Source: Alopecurus myosuroides (lineage: Eukaryota; Streptophyta; Magnoliopsida; Poales; Poaceae). Taken from it: DNA of 64,000 bases. Positions 1-10,151 of the stretch are shown here, piece by piece; positions within the stretch are counted from its first letter, which is position 1, and every line of letters begins with the position of its first letter. The notes below the pieces were generated by a model. The model saw only the letters and a list, made by a program, of their open reading frames with translations, was not told the DNA's origin and did no database searches. The stretch covers positions 297,512,462 through 297,576,461 of the forward strand of contig CM054060.1 of the NCBI GenBank assembly GCA_028641055.1. Reading direction: 5' to 3'. Both the position numbers and the translations under genes were made by a program.

Positions 1-75
1 TGGTGCTAGCATTTGATCCAGGGACTAGCACAATAACACAGGTATTCCATCTTTATTAAAAGTTGGGATGCTACA
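1..75 (+). repeat. E1 5' LTR, terminal 75 bp
   Basis: Identical to 6588-6662 and ending in ctaca. It is followed after three bases by the primer-binding site. The rest of this LTR is outside the window. Confidence 0.9.
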
Positions 76-78
76 AAA

Positions 79-90
79 TGGTATCAGAGC
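79..90 (+). other. E1 primer-binding site (tRNA-iMet)
   Basis: TGGTATCAGAGC is the exact complement of the 3' end of plant initiator tRNA-Met. It lies 3 nt after the LTR end and marks the start of minus-strand DNA synthesis. Confidence 0.9.
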
Positions 91-230
91 ATTGTGTTGC
101 CTGTAGGATTTGAGACCCTAAGTTTGGAAAAGACTCTAGGATTGAAAATTTCTATGTTCAAACTTTCTAGAAACAAAACAACCATCTTAATTCTTCTCAT
201 ATCCTCTCATCTATAATTCACCTTCAAAAT

Positions 231-473
231 TTTCTAGATGGCCTACCTTTTGAATACCCTCAAGGCAAGATTGTTGATGACCCTTCCATGAAGTGCAAGA
301 AGTATTTTCACCATATGAAGCCTTACACTCAAGATTTTTTGAAGAATCTGAAGAAAAACTTAGACTTCACAACAATCAAGAACACCCCAAGATATTGAGA
401 GAAGATTTTTGAAGAAACTCAAGAAGATATAGATGAGACCACCAATCTAGTTACCTTGTTAGAACAACGTTAA
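231..473 (+). pseudogene. degenerate gag N-terminal segment of E1
   Basis: An 80-codon frame with gag-like charged and aromatic composition (Tyr/Phe/Lys-rich, a KYFHHMKPY stretch) runs from 231 to a TAA at 471. An in-frame TGA at 396-398 interrupts it. The stretch from 474 to 681 has no coding frame I can support. It ends in a pyrimidine-containing tract and an AG directly before the gag ATG at 682, so the gap could be an intron. Assignment as gag rests on position and composition only. Confidence 0.4.
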
Positions 474-681
474 CGTGTTAGTATATTGATCATACCAATG
501 AGTGTGGTATGACAATATTAGTTTGTTTTCAAAAACTATGTGGTTTGGTGTGATGAATGTGTTGCTTTGTGTTTGATTTGTGTTGTTTGTAAGATGAGTT
601 TCCTTGATCTGCTGTGTTTGGATAGGAACCTTCTTAGATCCTTTCTAACCTCTACTCATCTTCCCTAAAACCTCAAAACAG

Positions 682-1560
682 ATGTCTAGCCAGAATTCCA
701 ACAACCCGGAGAACTCAATAGCAATGCAGATGCTACTAGAAGCTCAAACTCAGCTGATACAACTGATGACCCAGAACCAAGCAAACCACCCCAATATGGA
801 GTTAACCCCAGGAATGCAACAAGTGTTGGATACTCAATCACAGATAGTGAAGATGATGTCCCAAAACTTGGCCAATAGTAAAGACAATCAGCCTTTGATA
901 GCTAGGGATAACCAGGAGACAGAAGAAGAAATGTTTTCAACACTCAAAGCCTGCAAAGCTTGTGGGGAGATAGGACACTATTCCAAAGATTGTCCAGATG
1001 AGTGGCCCCATGGTGATGTAAACAACTCAATTGAAGGATACTTCACTCAAGTTACTTGTTTTCTGTGTGAAGGGACAACACATGTTCCAACACAATGTCC
1101 ACTTTACCCCATGGTACAACAAGTTGGACAACAAGCCAAAATGGAAATGCTTAGTGAAATCCAAGAGAACTTAGGAAAACCATATGTGAAGGGAAAACAC
1201 AAGCTGGATACTTTTCAGATGGACCATGTCAAGATAGATACTGGAGCCAAGACTACACCACATCCATATTCATCCAAACACTCCACCAAGAATTGCTATT
1301 CTTGTGAAGAAGATGGACATTTGTCTAGAAATTGTCCCAACAAGAAACCCAGACCTTCAACCAACATAGTTGAGTATACTGGGCAGCAGTATGAAGATAT
1401 GATGGCCAATTTAACTCCACCAAGGAAGAAGAAACTTCAGAAGAACCCCAATCCTGTCTATAGAGACATCAGCCAAGTGACTTGCTTCAAATGCAGAGAT
1501 AAAGGACACTATGCAAATGGATGCCCTCAAAGGGAGAAGGAAGGAAACAAGACTTTCTGA
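682..1560 (+). CDS. gag-like protein with four CCHC zinc knuckles
   Basis: This frame of 292 residues is intact. The N-terminal 80 residues are Gln/Asn/Met-rich, with repeated LIQLMTQNQ-type segments that look helical. Four C-X2-C-X4-H-X4-C zinc knuckles follow near residues 92-105, 126-139, 205-218 and 268-281. Such knuckles are the nucleocapsid signature that binds the element's genomic RNA. Most plant Gypsy Gags have one or two, so four is unusual. No retrotrans_gag capsid fold and no protease motif is visible. The ATG is immediately preceded by AG after a pyrimidine-containing stretch, as in a 3' splice site, so translation may come from a spliced transcript. It is the only intact frame in E1. 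The product is probably a packaging protein acting with enzymes supplied in trans (inference). Confidence 0.75.
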   Translation: MSSQNSNNPENSIAMQMLLEAQTQLIQLMTQNQANHPNMELTPGMQQVLDTQSQIVKMMSQNLANSKDNQPLIARDNQETEEEMFSTLKACKACGEIGHYSKDCPDEWPHGDVNNSIEGYFTQVTCFLCEGTTHVPTQCPLYPMVQQVGQQAKMEMLSEIQENLGKPYVKGKHKLDTFQMDHVKIDTGAKTTPHPYSSKHSTKNCYSCEEDGHLSRNCPNKKPRPSTNIVEYTGQQYEDMMANLTPPRKKKLQKNPNPVYRDISQVTCFKCRDKGHYANGCPQREKEGNKTF

Positions 1561-1967
1561 AAGAAGGAATCTTAGGCAAAGTTTCATGTTGAAAATAAAT
1601 TTATTTTCCCTAGGAGTTCTTCCAGTGTAATAAACCACAATGAATGTCTGAGAAATGTGTTCCCATTATAATGAGATGATGTTGTGAAATCCTCTCAACT
1701 TGATCTTTTGAGTGACCCAAAGAGTGACCCCTCAGTGTCAAAGGTAGTTCAACAGACCTATGTTGGTCTACACCTCTACCACAAAGGAAGGACCTACTCA
1801 AGCTCATCTAAAATCAATCTACACTCAAATCTAATAAAAATAGACCATCCACAAAAGTTACTTATAAGGGTGGTAGCCCATCCAGTTGTTTTGGAATCCA
1901 ATTACCCAAATCTTTCTTTCTAACCTTCCCAAATCTCGGGACGAGATTTCTTTTAAGGGTGGTAGTC
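1561..1967 (+). other. E1 3' internal region with palindrome and polypurine tract
   Basis: Apart from short chance frames this region is non-coding. At 1931-1949 is an inverted repeat with 8-bp arms (AAATCTCG, CGAGATTT) around GGA. The polypurine-like tract (aagggtggtag) ends at about 1965, just before the LTR start at 1968. The same palindrome-then-tract order occurs in E2 and E7. Confidence 0.75.
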
Positions 1968-4900
1968 TGTAACATCCCTGATTTTTGGAAAATGCAAAAA
2001 TCACAAAAAATTGAAACTTTTTTTTTCATGTTATGCAAGTCACCAAGAACCAAATGAGAAGCAAGAAACAAAAGAAAACAATACATATTTCAATGAAATT
2101 GAGTTTACCAATCCAATTATGCCTTGTTCCTTAAACCCTAAAACCTTATTCAAAAAAATAAGTCTCTTTATATAAAAGGAATATCTTTTATTAACAAACC
2201 TTTACCTAAAATGTTTACAACTCCAATATTCACCTGAATTTATTTTATGGCATCAAAAATCAAAGAATTATAAATCTTAATAAAGTTCTAATCCCCAAAA
2301 ATATTTTGATGGGAATAAAATTATTAATAATAACTTTTAGTTGTTATTCCAAGTTTTAAACATGAAGGGGTGAAAATGAAATGCATTGCATTGATAATAA
2401 CAAAACAAAAGGTTTTGAAAACAATATTATGACTAGTGGTTTATTTCTAAATTTTATTGATCAACAATAATAATTAATTGATATAAACTAATAAAATTAG
2501 GATTAAGTTACTATTAGTAAATCCTTCATGTCCTAAAATTATAAAATGGGAAAATGGTTTAAAAATGGCTTTCCAAGAATAATATATGACATGTAAAAGG
2601 TCTCTGAAATTTTATTTAGATAATAACATCATTTTATCATTTTCTAAAATTTTAATGTATTATTAATGTTTTATTTATTTTTCCAAATATAAAATTGTGA
2701 AAAACAAGATGAAATAACTTTCAAAATTATGTTTTCAACATTTATAATGTCACTAAAATTTAAATTGACCAATAACAATGTTTTATAAATTTTTAAATTA
2801 AAAATCACATTAAGTGACTATTAAGGAATGCATTCAAATTTCCAATTTCAAAAAAATAAAATATGTTGAAAAGTTCACAAAAATGATATTGTTTGAAAGG
2901 GGTTTGAAAATTAAGATTTTAGAAATTTATTTGACTTTAATTGGATAAAGGAAACAGAAGTTATTAAAGATTTAAATTAACAGAAATTAAAAGAAAAAAA
3001 GGGGTGACGTCATTGCTGATGTCATCGTCTTCCTCCTCCAAAAAGGAAACAGCGAGGGTTTCGGACGAATTCAATCCCGTCGATTTCGCGCATTTAAGCT
3101 CATTAATCTCTCCTCTCTCTGGCCCTTTAAATAGCCCCCGAGACCCTCTCCATTTCGCCTCCCTTGCCCCCTCGATCCATGGGCGTATGCCGTAGGTATT
3201 GCTCGCCGGAGAACACACTGCCCGCCGCCGTTCTTCGTTGACTCCGGCCAAGGTAGCCCGTTCCCGACTCCCCCGTTTGCACCACTTGTTTCCCCGTGAT
3301 CTCACGCACGTTTTGATGTCCGAGCCCTTCGTTTTGATGCAGTGAAGCGCCGAGGACGAGCTCGCCGGAGCCGTCCGCCTCCGATTGTCCCGCTGCCGCC
3401 GTTCCCGGAAGCGAGGGACGACGCCACCGTCACCAATCAGCTCGCCTCGTCAAGCTGATCGCCCTCATTACCTCGAGGAGCCCGTAGAGCATCTGTACCA
3501 TCGCCGCCGTCGAGTTCTGCACCTCCGGCCACCGCCCCGCCATTTTCCGGCGACCTAGCCCCGCGGTGAGCCCCCTCCTCTCTCCTCTGTGCCGTTAGAT
3601 CTAAATCTAATGGCCTAGATTAGATCCTATAAACGAAGGGGTATGCCACCCTCAGATCTGGATCCAACGGCCCTGATCAAATCACTTATCCACGTCACCT
3701 GCACGGTCAGCAGCCCAGTCAGCAGTAGCACCCAATCAGGATCAGCCACGTGGCCCAGCCTTTAATTCAAATTTTTCTCCCGCTAGGATTAATTGGCAGT
3801 TTTACAGATTAGTCCCTGCATCTTAGATCTATCATATCTTTTGATCCATAAGCCCAAATTTAGCAATCTTGGACTTTTTGAAAAGCCCTTGACATTTAGA
3901 AACTTTTGGCACTGTCCAAATTCAAATTTGACAAACTTAAAATTGTTCAATTTCAAATATGCTTGTTTGATGAAATTTGGCATAATTCAAATTCTACAAA
4001 TCCAAAAATTGCAAATAAAATATATTTGGAAACCTTAGGATGTGTACTTTCATATCCTCTGTCCCAAAATAATATTTGAACAAATTAAAATTGAATTTAG
4101 AATTTAGTTGTCTATTTGAGTATTTTTGACATAGATTTAATTCTATAAATATTTTCAATATAGTTCCTTTTGCAAAATTGCTCCATTTGATAACCTTGAA
4201 CCAGAAACAACCTTGCCCAACCATTTTGGACATCCTTGGACCATGGCCATGTGTTTTTGACCAAAAACCCAACCTAGTGATTCATCCATCTTTACCATGA
4301 CTTAGGAATTGTTTTTAACTGTTATTATTTGATGTTATGTCAATTTGGAGCCAAGCCAAGTCCTTAGAATGTGTCAATCACATATAGTACCAAGTAGTGA
4401 AATTTAGTTTTATATCTACTTCTCCATCCCCCTATTCTTGCTTCAAGAAATCATCAAGTTAGCAAATGAAAAACAAGACTCAAGCAATAGAAGGCTCTTC
4501 ACTTTCAACTTGGTGGCAACATGAAGAGAATACAAGGAGGATCAATGAAGAAATTTTGAAGAAAAGACTCCATCACTAGAGGAAACTCAAGGAAGTACAA
4601 GTGTGAAGAAATCCAGAAGAAAGCATCTCCCTCTCTCTTTCTATCCTTCTTCTTAAATTTTCTTTCAATTTTACTTAGTAGTATTTGTACCCATCAAATA
4701 CCCAAACCAATTGGTGAAGTGAAAACCATGAAGACTATCAAGACCAAGAGAAGCACCACACCAAGGAAGGAAACAACTTAGATGGCATGATGATGATCTT
4801 CAAGAAGGCAATCACATGAGGTCTAGAAGCAATTCACACAAGTTGAAGAATAACAAGTTGTTTTTGTCCAACCATTGACCCAAATGGAAAACCCAAGACT

Positions 4901-6662
4901 TAGTAATATTTTCCCTTTGATGATGAAGTTAGTAGACCTACCCTAACCACAATGGAAAATACTAACATAGTCACTTAAATATTTTTGAAGGTGAATATGA
5001 CCAAGTGCTTGCAGGTATTACTTTAGTTGAAAAAGTAATATGTTTATTCTCAGTGAACTCTTGGAACTTCCTCGACAAGTATGGTTATAATAAAGTTATA
5101 TAACATCAAACTCAACCTAGTCCTTTCCAAGTAAACCTTTGGAAACTCCTTAACAATGTATTGAACCATTATGGAATGAATCTTCAAAACTCAAACCTTG
5201 ACCTTGTCCTAACCAACTTGGTTACACCCCTTTTTGATATGTTAGTTTCTCTGAATGTTTTCTACACTTGTATGATTGTTTGATAGAATGTTTGTTTATT
5301 TTGTTATTGTGTTGTCAATGAATATATTGTACGGAGAGCAACGACCTTTTGTGAAGAGAGTGTGATTTCTTCACCAACTTCAAACAGGGCAAGTAACACA
5401 CCATCAACTACCCATTATTTTCTATATGCATTAGTTGATTTTGAGTAGTATGCATGATAGGAAATTTTGCTAAGTTATACTATGCTATGCTATTATCCTA
5501 GTAGAGTGTAGCCATCCCTTTTACCTTGTTATTTTGATAGCCTTAGAATTTACTAGGTGCTATGCAATGTTACAAATTGTTTTACTAGATGTTGAGGAAA
5601 AATCCTAAGTATAACTAATGAATGAACCACCTGGGTGGAAGTGGTAAGACTGGGTTATGTTGAGTGTTGCCTCAGGGCCCTTATCTAAGGGTTATTCCAC
5701 TTGAGGTTGTCACTTGAGGATGGCCACCCAGGAACAAAGAGATTACTATGTCCCTCTAAATCTAGTAGCTTCCCGTGCAGCCTTTTGACAATATGGGCTC
5801 TGTCTTGATCAATTAAGTTGTGAGGGTTCAGCCCAGGCTTGACAAGCAGATGTAGCAAAATTATAGGTGGAACGGGTCTTGCCGGTGGGTTTGGACTTCT
5901 TCTTCTGAAAGATCTCGTCTCAATTCTCTCCTTTCCATGATGCACTCCGGGTGTATAGGATGTTTGGGCTAATTGAAGACAAAGGGTGAAAGTGCACAAC
6001 CTCTGCAGAGTCAACAAACTAAGATCTTAGCCGTGTCCCCGGTTATGGACAACTATGAGCAGCTAGACAAGGATTGACGGAAGAATCTCATCATCAATTT
6101 CAATAAGTAAAATTTGACCAAGTGAACAGTATTGTGGTGCTTGGACCATAATCCCATGTTGCCACCCCTTTGAAAAGAAAAGTTTCTTTTACAAAAGTGA
6201 TAGGAGAAAACTGGCTTTATGCAAACTCAGCCAAAACCCCACTCAGCCAAATGAGCATGTAGTATTAGTCTTGCCATTTATATCCACCATAGTGTTACTT
6301 GCCAATACATTAAATTGTATTGACTCCCTTGTGGCTGCATATTCCATATTGCAGATATTTCTGAAGACGAGTGAGGATTTCGTTTAGGATCTCGAGACTA
6401 TCGCCAACATGTTTTGCCTGTGGCACATGAAGAAGATGGGCTCAATGTTGTTCTATGTTTTCCGCTGTAATACTTTGTTTTCTGCTAGTCTTCTAAGACT
6501 ATGCAAGTTGTAATACTATTTTGTAAAGACTGGATCATGCGATGTAATAGAATTTGATGCATTTGCATGATATTTCATTTTGTACTGTGGTGCTAGCATT
6601 TGATCCAGGGACTAGCACAATAACACAGGTATTCCATCTTTATTAAAAGTTGGGATGCTACA
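1968..6662 (+). repeat. E1 3' LTR (about 4.7 kb)
   Basis: It starts TGTAACATCCC and ends ctaca. The first kilobase is AT-rich with no gene. A TATA-like box (tttaaatag, near 3125) is followed by a GC-rich leader resembling a genic 5' UTR up to about 3570, then a long AT-rich tail. ORFs in it are short and on both strands, and I see no protein domain. Region 5340-6600 resembles the U5 part of E7-type LTRs. Confidence 0.85.
3124..3570 (+). promoter_or_regulatory. E1 LTR promoter and GC-rich leader ending at a splice-donor-like site
   Basis: A TATA-like box (cctttaaatagc, 3123-3134) precedes about 430 bp of CpG-rich sequence. It ends at ccgcG|GTGAG (GT at 3566), which fits the plant 5' splice consensus. 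Downstream sequence becomes AT-rich, as introns are. The layout suggests that transcription starts here and that part of U5 is spliced out. This is an inference from base composition and consensus only. Confidence 0.45.
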
Positions 6663-6967
6663 AAACTTGTTTTCTTGGATCCAACAAAGTTAAAAGTTTG
6701 TTTTAATATGCAAACAATAATGATCCAAGTCTTAGAATAAAAATCACTCAAGTAAAAATAGGAAAACATCAGGAAAAATAATAGGAATGTTTTTCAGAAA
6801 CATTTGGTATTGGTTTTATAAAGAAACAAAACTTGTGTTTAAAATATGATTAAGATCATAAACATATGTTAGTTCAAACAATCATGTTGTTATATAAAAA
6901 AAAATTGTTGCCCCTAATTTTTGTCTTCTAGAGCACAGTCCAAGAGTCAATAAACTGGGGTGTGACA
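6663..6967 (-). repeat. E2 3' LTR remnant, truncated by E1
   Basis: It aligns with 15729-16044 and begins, on the minus strand, TGTCACACCCCAG. The remainder of this LTR must lie beyond the left edge of the window, on the far side of E1. Confidence 0.88.
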
Positions 6968-7004
6968 GACCTTCCCCTCTTAAAAGAATATCGTCCCGAG
7001 ATTC
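6968..7004 (-). other. E2 polypurine tract and upstream palindrome
   Basis: Read on the minus strand, aagaggggaaggtc directly precedes the LTR start TGTCACACC. Just upstream, 6986-7004 holds the GAATCTCG-GGA-CGAtATTC inverted repeat. It matches E1 and E7 with one changed base in an arm. Confidence 0.8.
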
Positions 7005-8351
7005 GCAGGCGAGCGAAAATAGGGTATGGTCAAAACAACAATGTTAGATGGTTTGTTTACAAAACATGTGTTGGTGATTTGTAACATTATTTACAGGGGC
7101 TTCCCCCCTTTGATTAATCTTACCAGAATTCACCGGTAAATTTGTTTTCTTTTCAAAGTTAGGGTGCCATGCTCTAAACCTCGAACTTATTGTTCCACAA
7201 AACCATGCTATCAAACTAGGGTTTATTCTGTAGATAAAAACCTATTTTTCCCAATCTCAAATGTTCAATTTAATGGACATCCACCAACATCTATTTAGCA
7301 TGAGCTTTCCATTGTTCATCTCCAAAATCCAGGAAAATCCACTATCTTCCTCTTAATCTAATATAATTGATATCTCAAATAATTTGTTTTCCCTCAAAGG
7401 TAGTTTATCAAGATCCTCATGATATACCAACACTGTATACTACCAATTCTGTAAGGTCCTTTTAAAATCTCCAAACGCCTTTCTCATGATTGAAGCTAGA
7501 CCATTTTCCTCCAACAATCTCAACAGAGCGTGACAAGCTCCGAGAATAAACCATCAAGAATAATCATCTACTAAATCCAAGTCATATTGATTTTTCCTAA
7601 AATCTATCATCATCATTTCATATCCACAAATCTTTCTAAACTTCAATCATTTTTCAAAAACTACAAATCTTAGTTGCTGATAACTTCCAAATCTTTGGGG
7701 TCCACAACTGGTTATCCCCGGATATTATATCATAATTCAACTCCACTAAAAATCATATGATCCTCAAACTTTCCTTCCTAAGCTAAACCTCAATGAGTTT
7801 TCCACCATCTCATATTCTAAGATCTGGTTCCTCCAAAACATACATACGAGAGAACTTGTTGCCTAGTAACAATCATAGTTTTATCCATCTAATATTTTTT
7901 TCCAACCTTTCACTTCCCTCAAGAGTCATAGAACATCCTAAGGCACCTTTACCTTTGTTTTTGGAAAAAGTTGATTGCACATTTGTCTTTTAAAAGGGTG
8001 ATAACAACTCTGTAACATATCAACTCTGTATGTTACTCTGTAAGGTATTAGGTTTTAGATACCAACTCTGTAGGGTATTAAAAATGAAAATTTGATGAGC
8101 CAACTCTGTAGGGTTTTCAAGCTTAAGCTTAGATGAGGTTATATTACCAATTTTGTAAGGTCTCCAAAAATAATTAGATGAAGCCATTTTACCAACCCTG
8201 TAGGGTGGCAACAATTTTCTGCGGCAAAATTTTAATTTACTCTGTAGGGTGTTATACTAAAATTAGATGAGATTCTGTTAGTATCGTTAATTAATTAAGA
8301 TGTTATTTAGTCCGACGTGACACTTCTAGTGTTCCATTTACGTCGGGTTTT
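7005..8351 (-). other. E2 3' non-coding interior
   Basis: AT-rich sequence with no supportable frame. Its distal part (8004-8250) holds a cluster of short repeats described separately. Confidence 0.6.
8004..8250. repeat. cluster of eight CAACTCTGTAGGGT-like repeats
   Basis: Copies start near 8005, 8021, 8035, 8062, 8101, 8146, 8191 and 8239. They vary around (ac)caactctgtagggt with irregular spacing of 14-48 bp. The same string spans the E2 LTR/primer-site junction at about 10144-10157. No known repeat class fits. Confidence 0.7.
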
Positions 8352-8945
8352 TCAGGGTACGACGACAAACAAACAAGGGGGTTCACAGGTTTGGTTCGAA
8401 AACGTACCATTGGCTATGGCATGAGTTGCAGAGGTTCCTGCAACATCATCTTGGTCTCGAGGTCCACTCATCAGACTCTTGCTTTTCTTCTGGGATGGAC
8501 CCTGGCATTCTTGGGGTTCATCAGGGTGAGCTAGCATATGGTTCATCTTGGGACAATCACGAGCAAAGTGTCCTTCCTGTCCACAGGTAAAGCAACCCGT
8601 GGTTCTAGGCTTGACCTTCACACGTCTCCTTGAAGATTGTGGCATCGCAGGCAAAACGCTGCGAGTCACCCATGAACTAGTCTCTCCTGGCGTCACTACC
8701 TTCCGTTTGCGGCTCTCTCCAGCAAGCAGTTGCTGGTATCCTCTCATAAGGAAAGCAGTATTCTCAGCGTTGATGATGACAAGCTGGGTCAACTGTTCCA
8801 GGGCAGCATGGGTGGTTATGTGTTCAGCACGAGCGGCTTCACTTTCTTCCCTCAGCAGAGCAAACAGTTGAGACATTGTCGGCTCGGTGATGGAGGTAGA
8901 TCGCTGGCCATGCTGAAGACAAAGAACGGTGTAAGACGAGAGCAA
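8352..8945 (-). CDS. CCHC zinc-knuckle gag-like protein of E2 (ORF B)
   Basis: The frame is 197 residues from the first ATG. An ATG at 8876 (174 residues) looks a better start, because the sequence from there begins a clean helical, Glu/Ala-rich segment. Then come a basic Arg/Lys stretch and one C-X2-C-X4-H-X4-C zinc knuckle (about residues 117-130 of the long form). The tail is hydrophilic and contains KKSKS. The architecture of coiled region, basic stretch and knuckle is that of a nucleocapsid/Gag C-terminus. A possible 3' splice site (TTTGTCTTCAG on the minus strand, near 8915) and a GTATGTG donor near 8988 lie just upstream. ORF B may therefore be a downstream exon of the same transcript as ORF A. 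Splicing is inferred. Confidence 0.65.
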   Translation of the reverse strand: MLSSYTVLCLQHGQRSTSITEPTMSQLFALLREESEAARAEHITTHAALEQLTQLVIINAENTAFLMRGYQQLLAGESRKRKVVTPGETSSWVTRSVLPAMPQSSRRRVKVKPRTTGCFTCGQEGHFARDCPKMNHMLAHPDEPQECQGPSQKKSKSLMSGPRDQDDVAGTSATHAIANGTFSNQTCEPPCLFVVVP

Positions 8946-9243
8946 CTAAAGGTGGTTTTGGTTTTGAAAACTTGTGACACATACCGGCTCATAACAGAGA
9001 TGAGAACGGTAGGTACCACCGCAACAAGCAAACGTCGAAGAAACAAACGCCAACTCAAACCAAGATTAACATACGCATGAAACAGAGTCTTAACAAGCAT
9101 AACTTAACTTAAAGGTTCACAATGCTAAAGCATAAGGCTTACAACACAACTAGCACACACAAAGTCCTAACAGAGTTCACACAATACAGACAAACAAGCA
9201 TCTGGGGTGGAAATAGCACAACTCCTAACATCCTGCGGCAATC

Positions 9244-9915
9244 CTAAGTGCTCGAGGAAGCGCGTAGCTGTTCCTCCAATTCTTCAACTCTGGCCTTGCT
9301 GGCTTCAAGCTGGAACTGAAGGTCTCTCACTTGTGCACGGAGATGGAAACCAACAAACCTCATGGTTTTTCCTTGTGCCGCGAGACGGCGCTCGGTATCA
9401 GTGGAAACTCTCAGGTCCTTGGTTAGCTGGAAGATCTCTCTTCCCTGATTATCGAACTCTCCTCTGAGCCTGTCAAGGGAAAACTGAGTGTTCTACAGCT
9501 GTCCCTCCAAGTGCTGGAAATGACGAGCAAACACAAAGTCTTCGGTGACATCTACTGGCTTGTCGTCCTCATCGCGCCTCCCATAGTATCTATAGGGGGT
9601 GCCTTCAAACTTGCCGCGAAAGAAGTTCGCGAGTTTGGCAACGGTCAGCTGCATCACTCTAAGGATACCACCTTCCCAACTGTTCTCCTTTACTTCATAC
9701 GTGATCTCAGGGGTTGACGGTGCTAGCAAGGGTGCACGGATGGTGTAGACCACCAACCAGGACAACTCTCGTCCATCATGGTGAATCTGGGCTCCCTTCA
9801 ACTCAGGCGTGGGACAACCGATAAGATGAGTCATCTTGATTAAATCCTCCTCAAAGCGGCGGTAGCAAGGCGCATGCGATCCCAGCCGGAAGGACTTGGT
9901 GAAGACAACTGCCAT
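9244..9915 (-). pseudogene. gag-like ORF A of E2, interrupted by one amber codon
   Basis: The ATG at 9915 is directly preceded by AG (TATTGTGTAG), so it may follow a 3' splice site. The frame runs 140 codons to a TAG at 9495-9493, then stays open for 82 more codons to the TAG at 9246-9244. The second part is a clear coiled coil (Leu/Glu/Arg/Gln heptads over about 70 residues). The first part has an aromatic, mixed-charge composition, and I recognise no domain in it. Position directly after the primer site suggests a Gag N-terminal or capsid-like role. The amber lies where a CAG codon would fit. Confidence 0.6.
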
Positions 9916-10135
9916 CTACACAATATTTTAAAATGGATTAAGTTAGGTAACAGTGTGCAAAATTTTAAGATGCTCCTTTTTAACTTTAGTTCAAATAGAG
10001 TTTTCGAAACCCAGAGGGGATGGAGTATAGAATCTTTTGGAAAAATAGTCATCTTAGTGACCTGGTTTTGTTTACTTTAATTGTCAGAGTACTAGCTAAC
10101 GTCCATGCTAACTAAGGTCTCCTAAGGTCAGGATA
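9916..10135 (-). other. E2 5' leader between primer site and ORF A
   Basis: About 220 bp with no frame. It is AT-rich near the ATG and may contain the branch-point region of an intron ending at 9916. Confidence 0.4.
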
Positions 10136-10147
10136 GCTCTGATACCA
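10136..10147 (-). other. E2 primer-binding site (tRNA-iMet)
   Basis: The plus-strand gctctgatacca is the complement of TGGTATCAGAGC. It lies 4 nt from the LTR end at 10152. Confidence 0.9.
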
Positions 10148-10151
10148 ACTC

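Larger units (their letters stand above)
1..6662 (+). mobile_element. E1: gag-only LTR retrotransposon, 5' end outside the window
   Basis: The last 75 bases of the 5' LTR (1-75) recur exactly at 6588-6662, the end of the 3' LTR. Between them are a tRNA-iMet primer site, a gag-like zinc-knuckle ORF and a polypurine tract, but no protease, reverse transcriptase or integrase. The internal region is only about 1.9 kb while the 3' LTR is about 4.7 kb, so the element is non-autonomous. It ends inside the 3' LTR of E2, which resumes at 6663. The bases after it (aaact) are the likely target-site copy, but the partner copy is outside the window. Confidence 0.88.

Noticed and set aside
3004..3309. Small ORFs on both strands at the E1 LTR leader
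   Set aside because: They are short, overlapping and without domains, in sequence that behaves as a promoter and leader.
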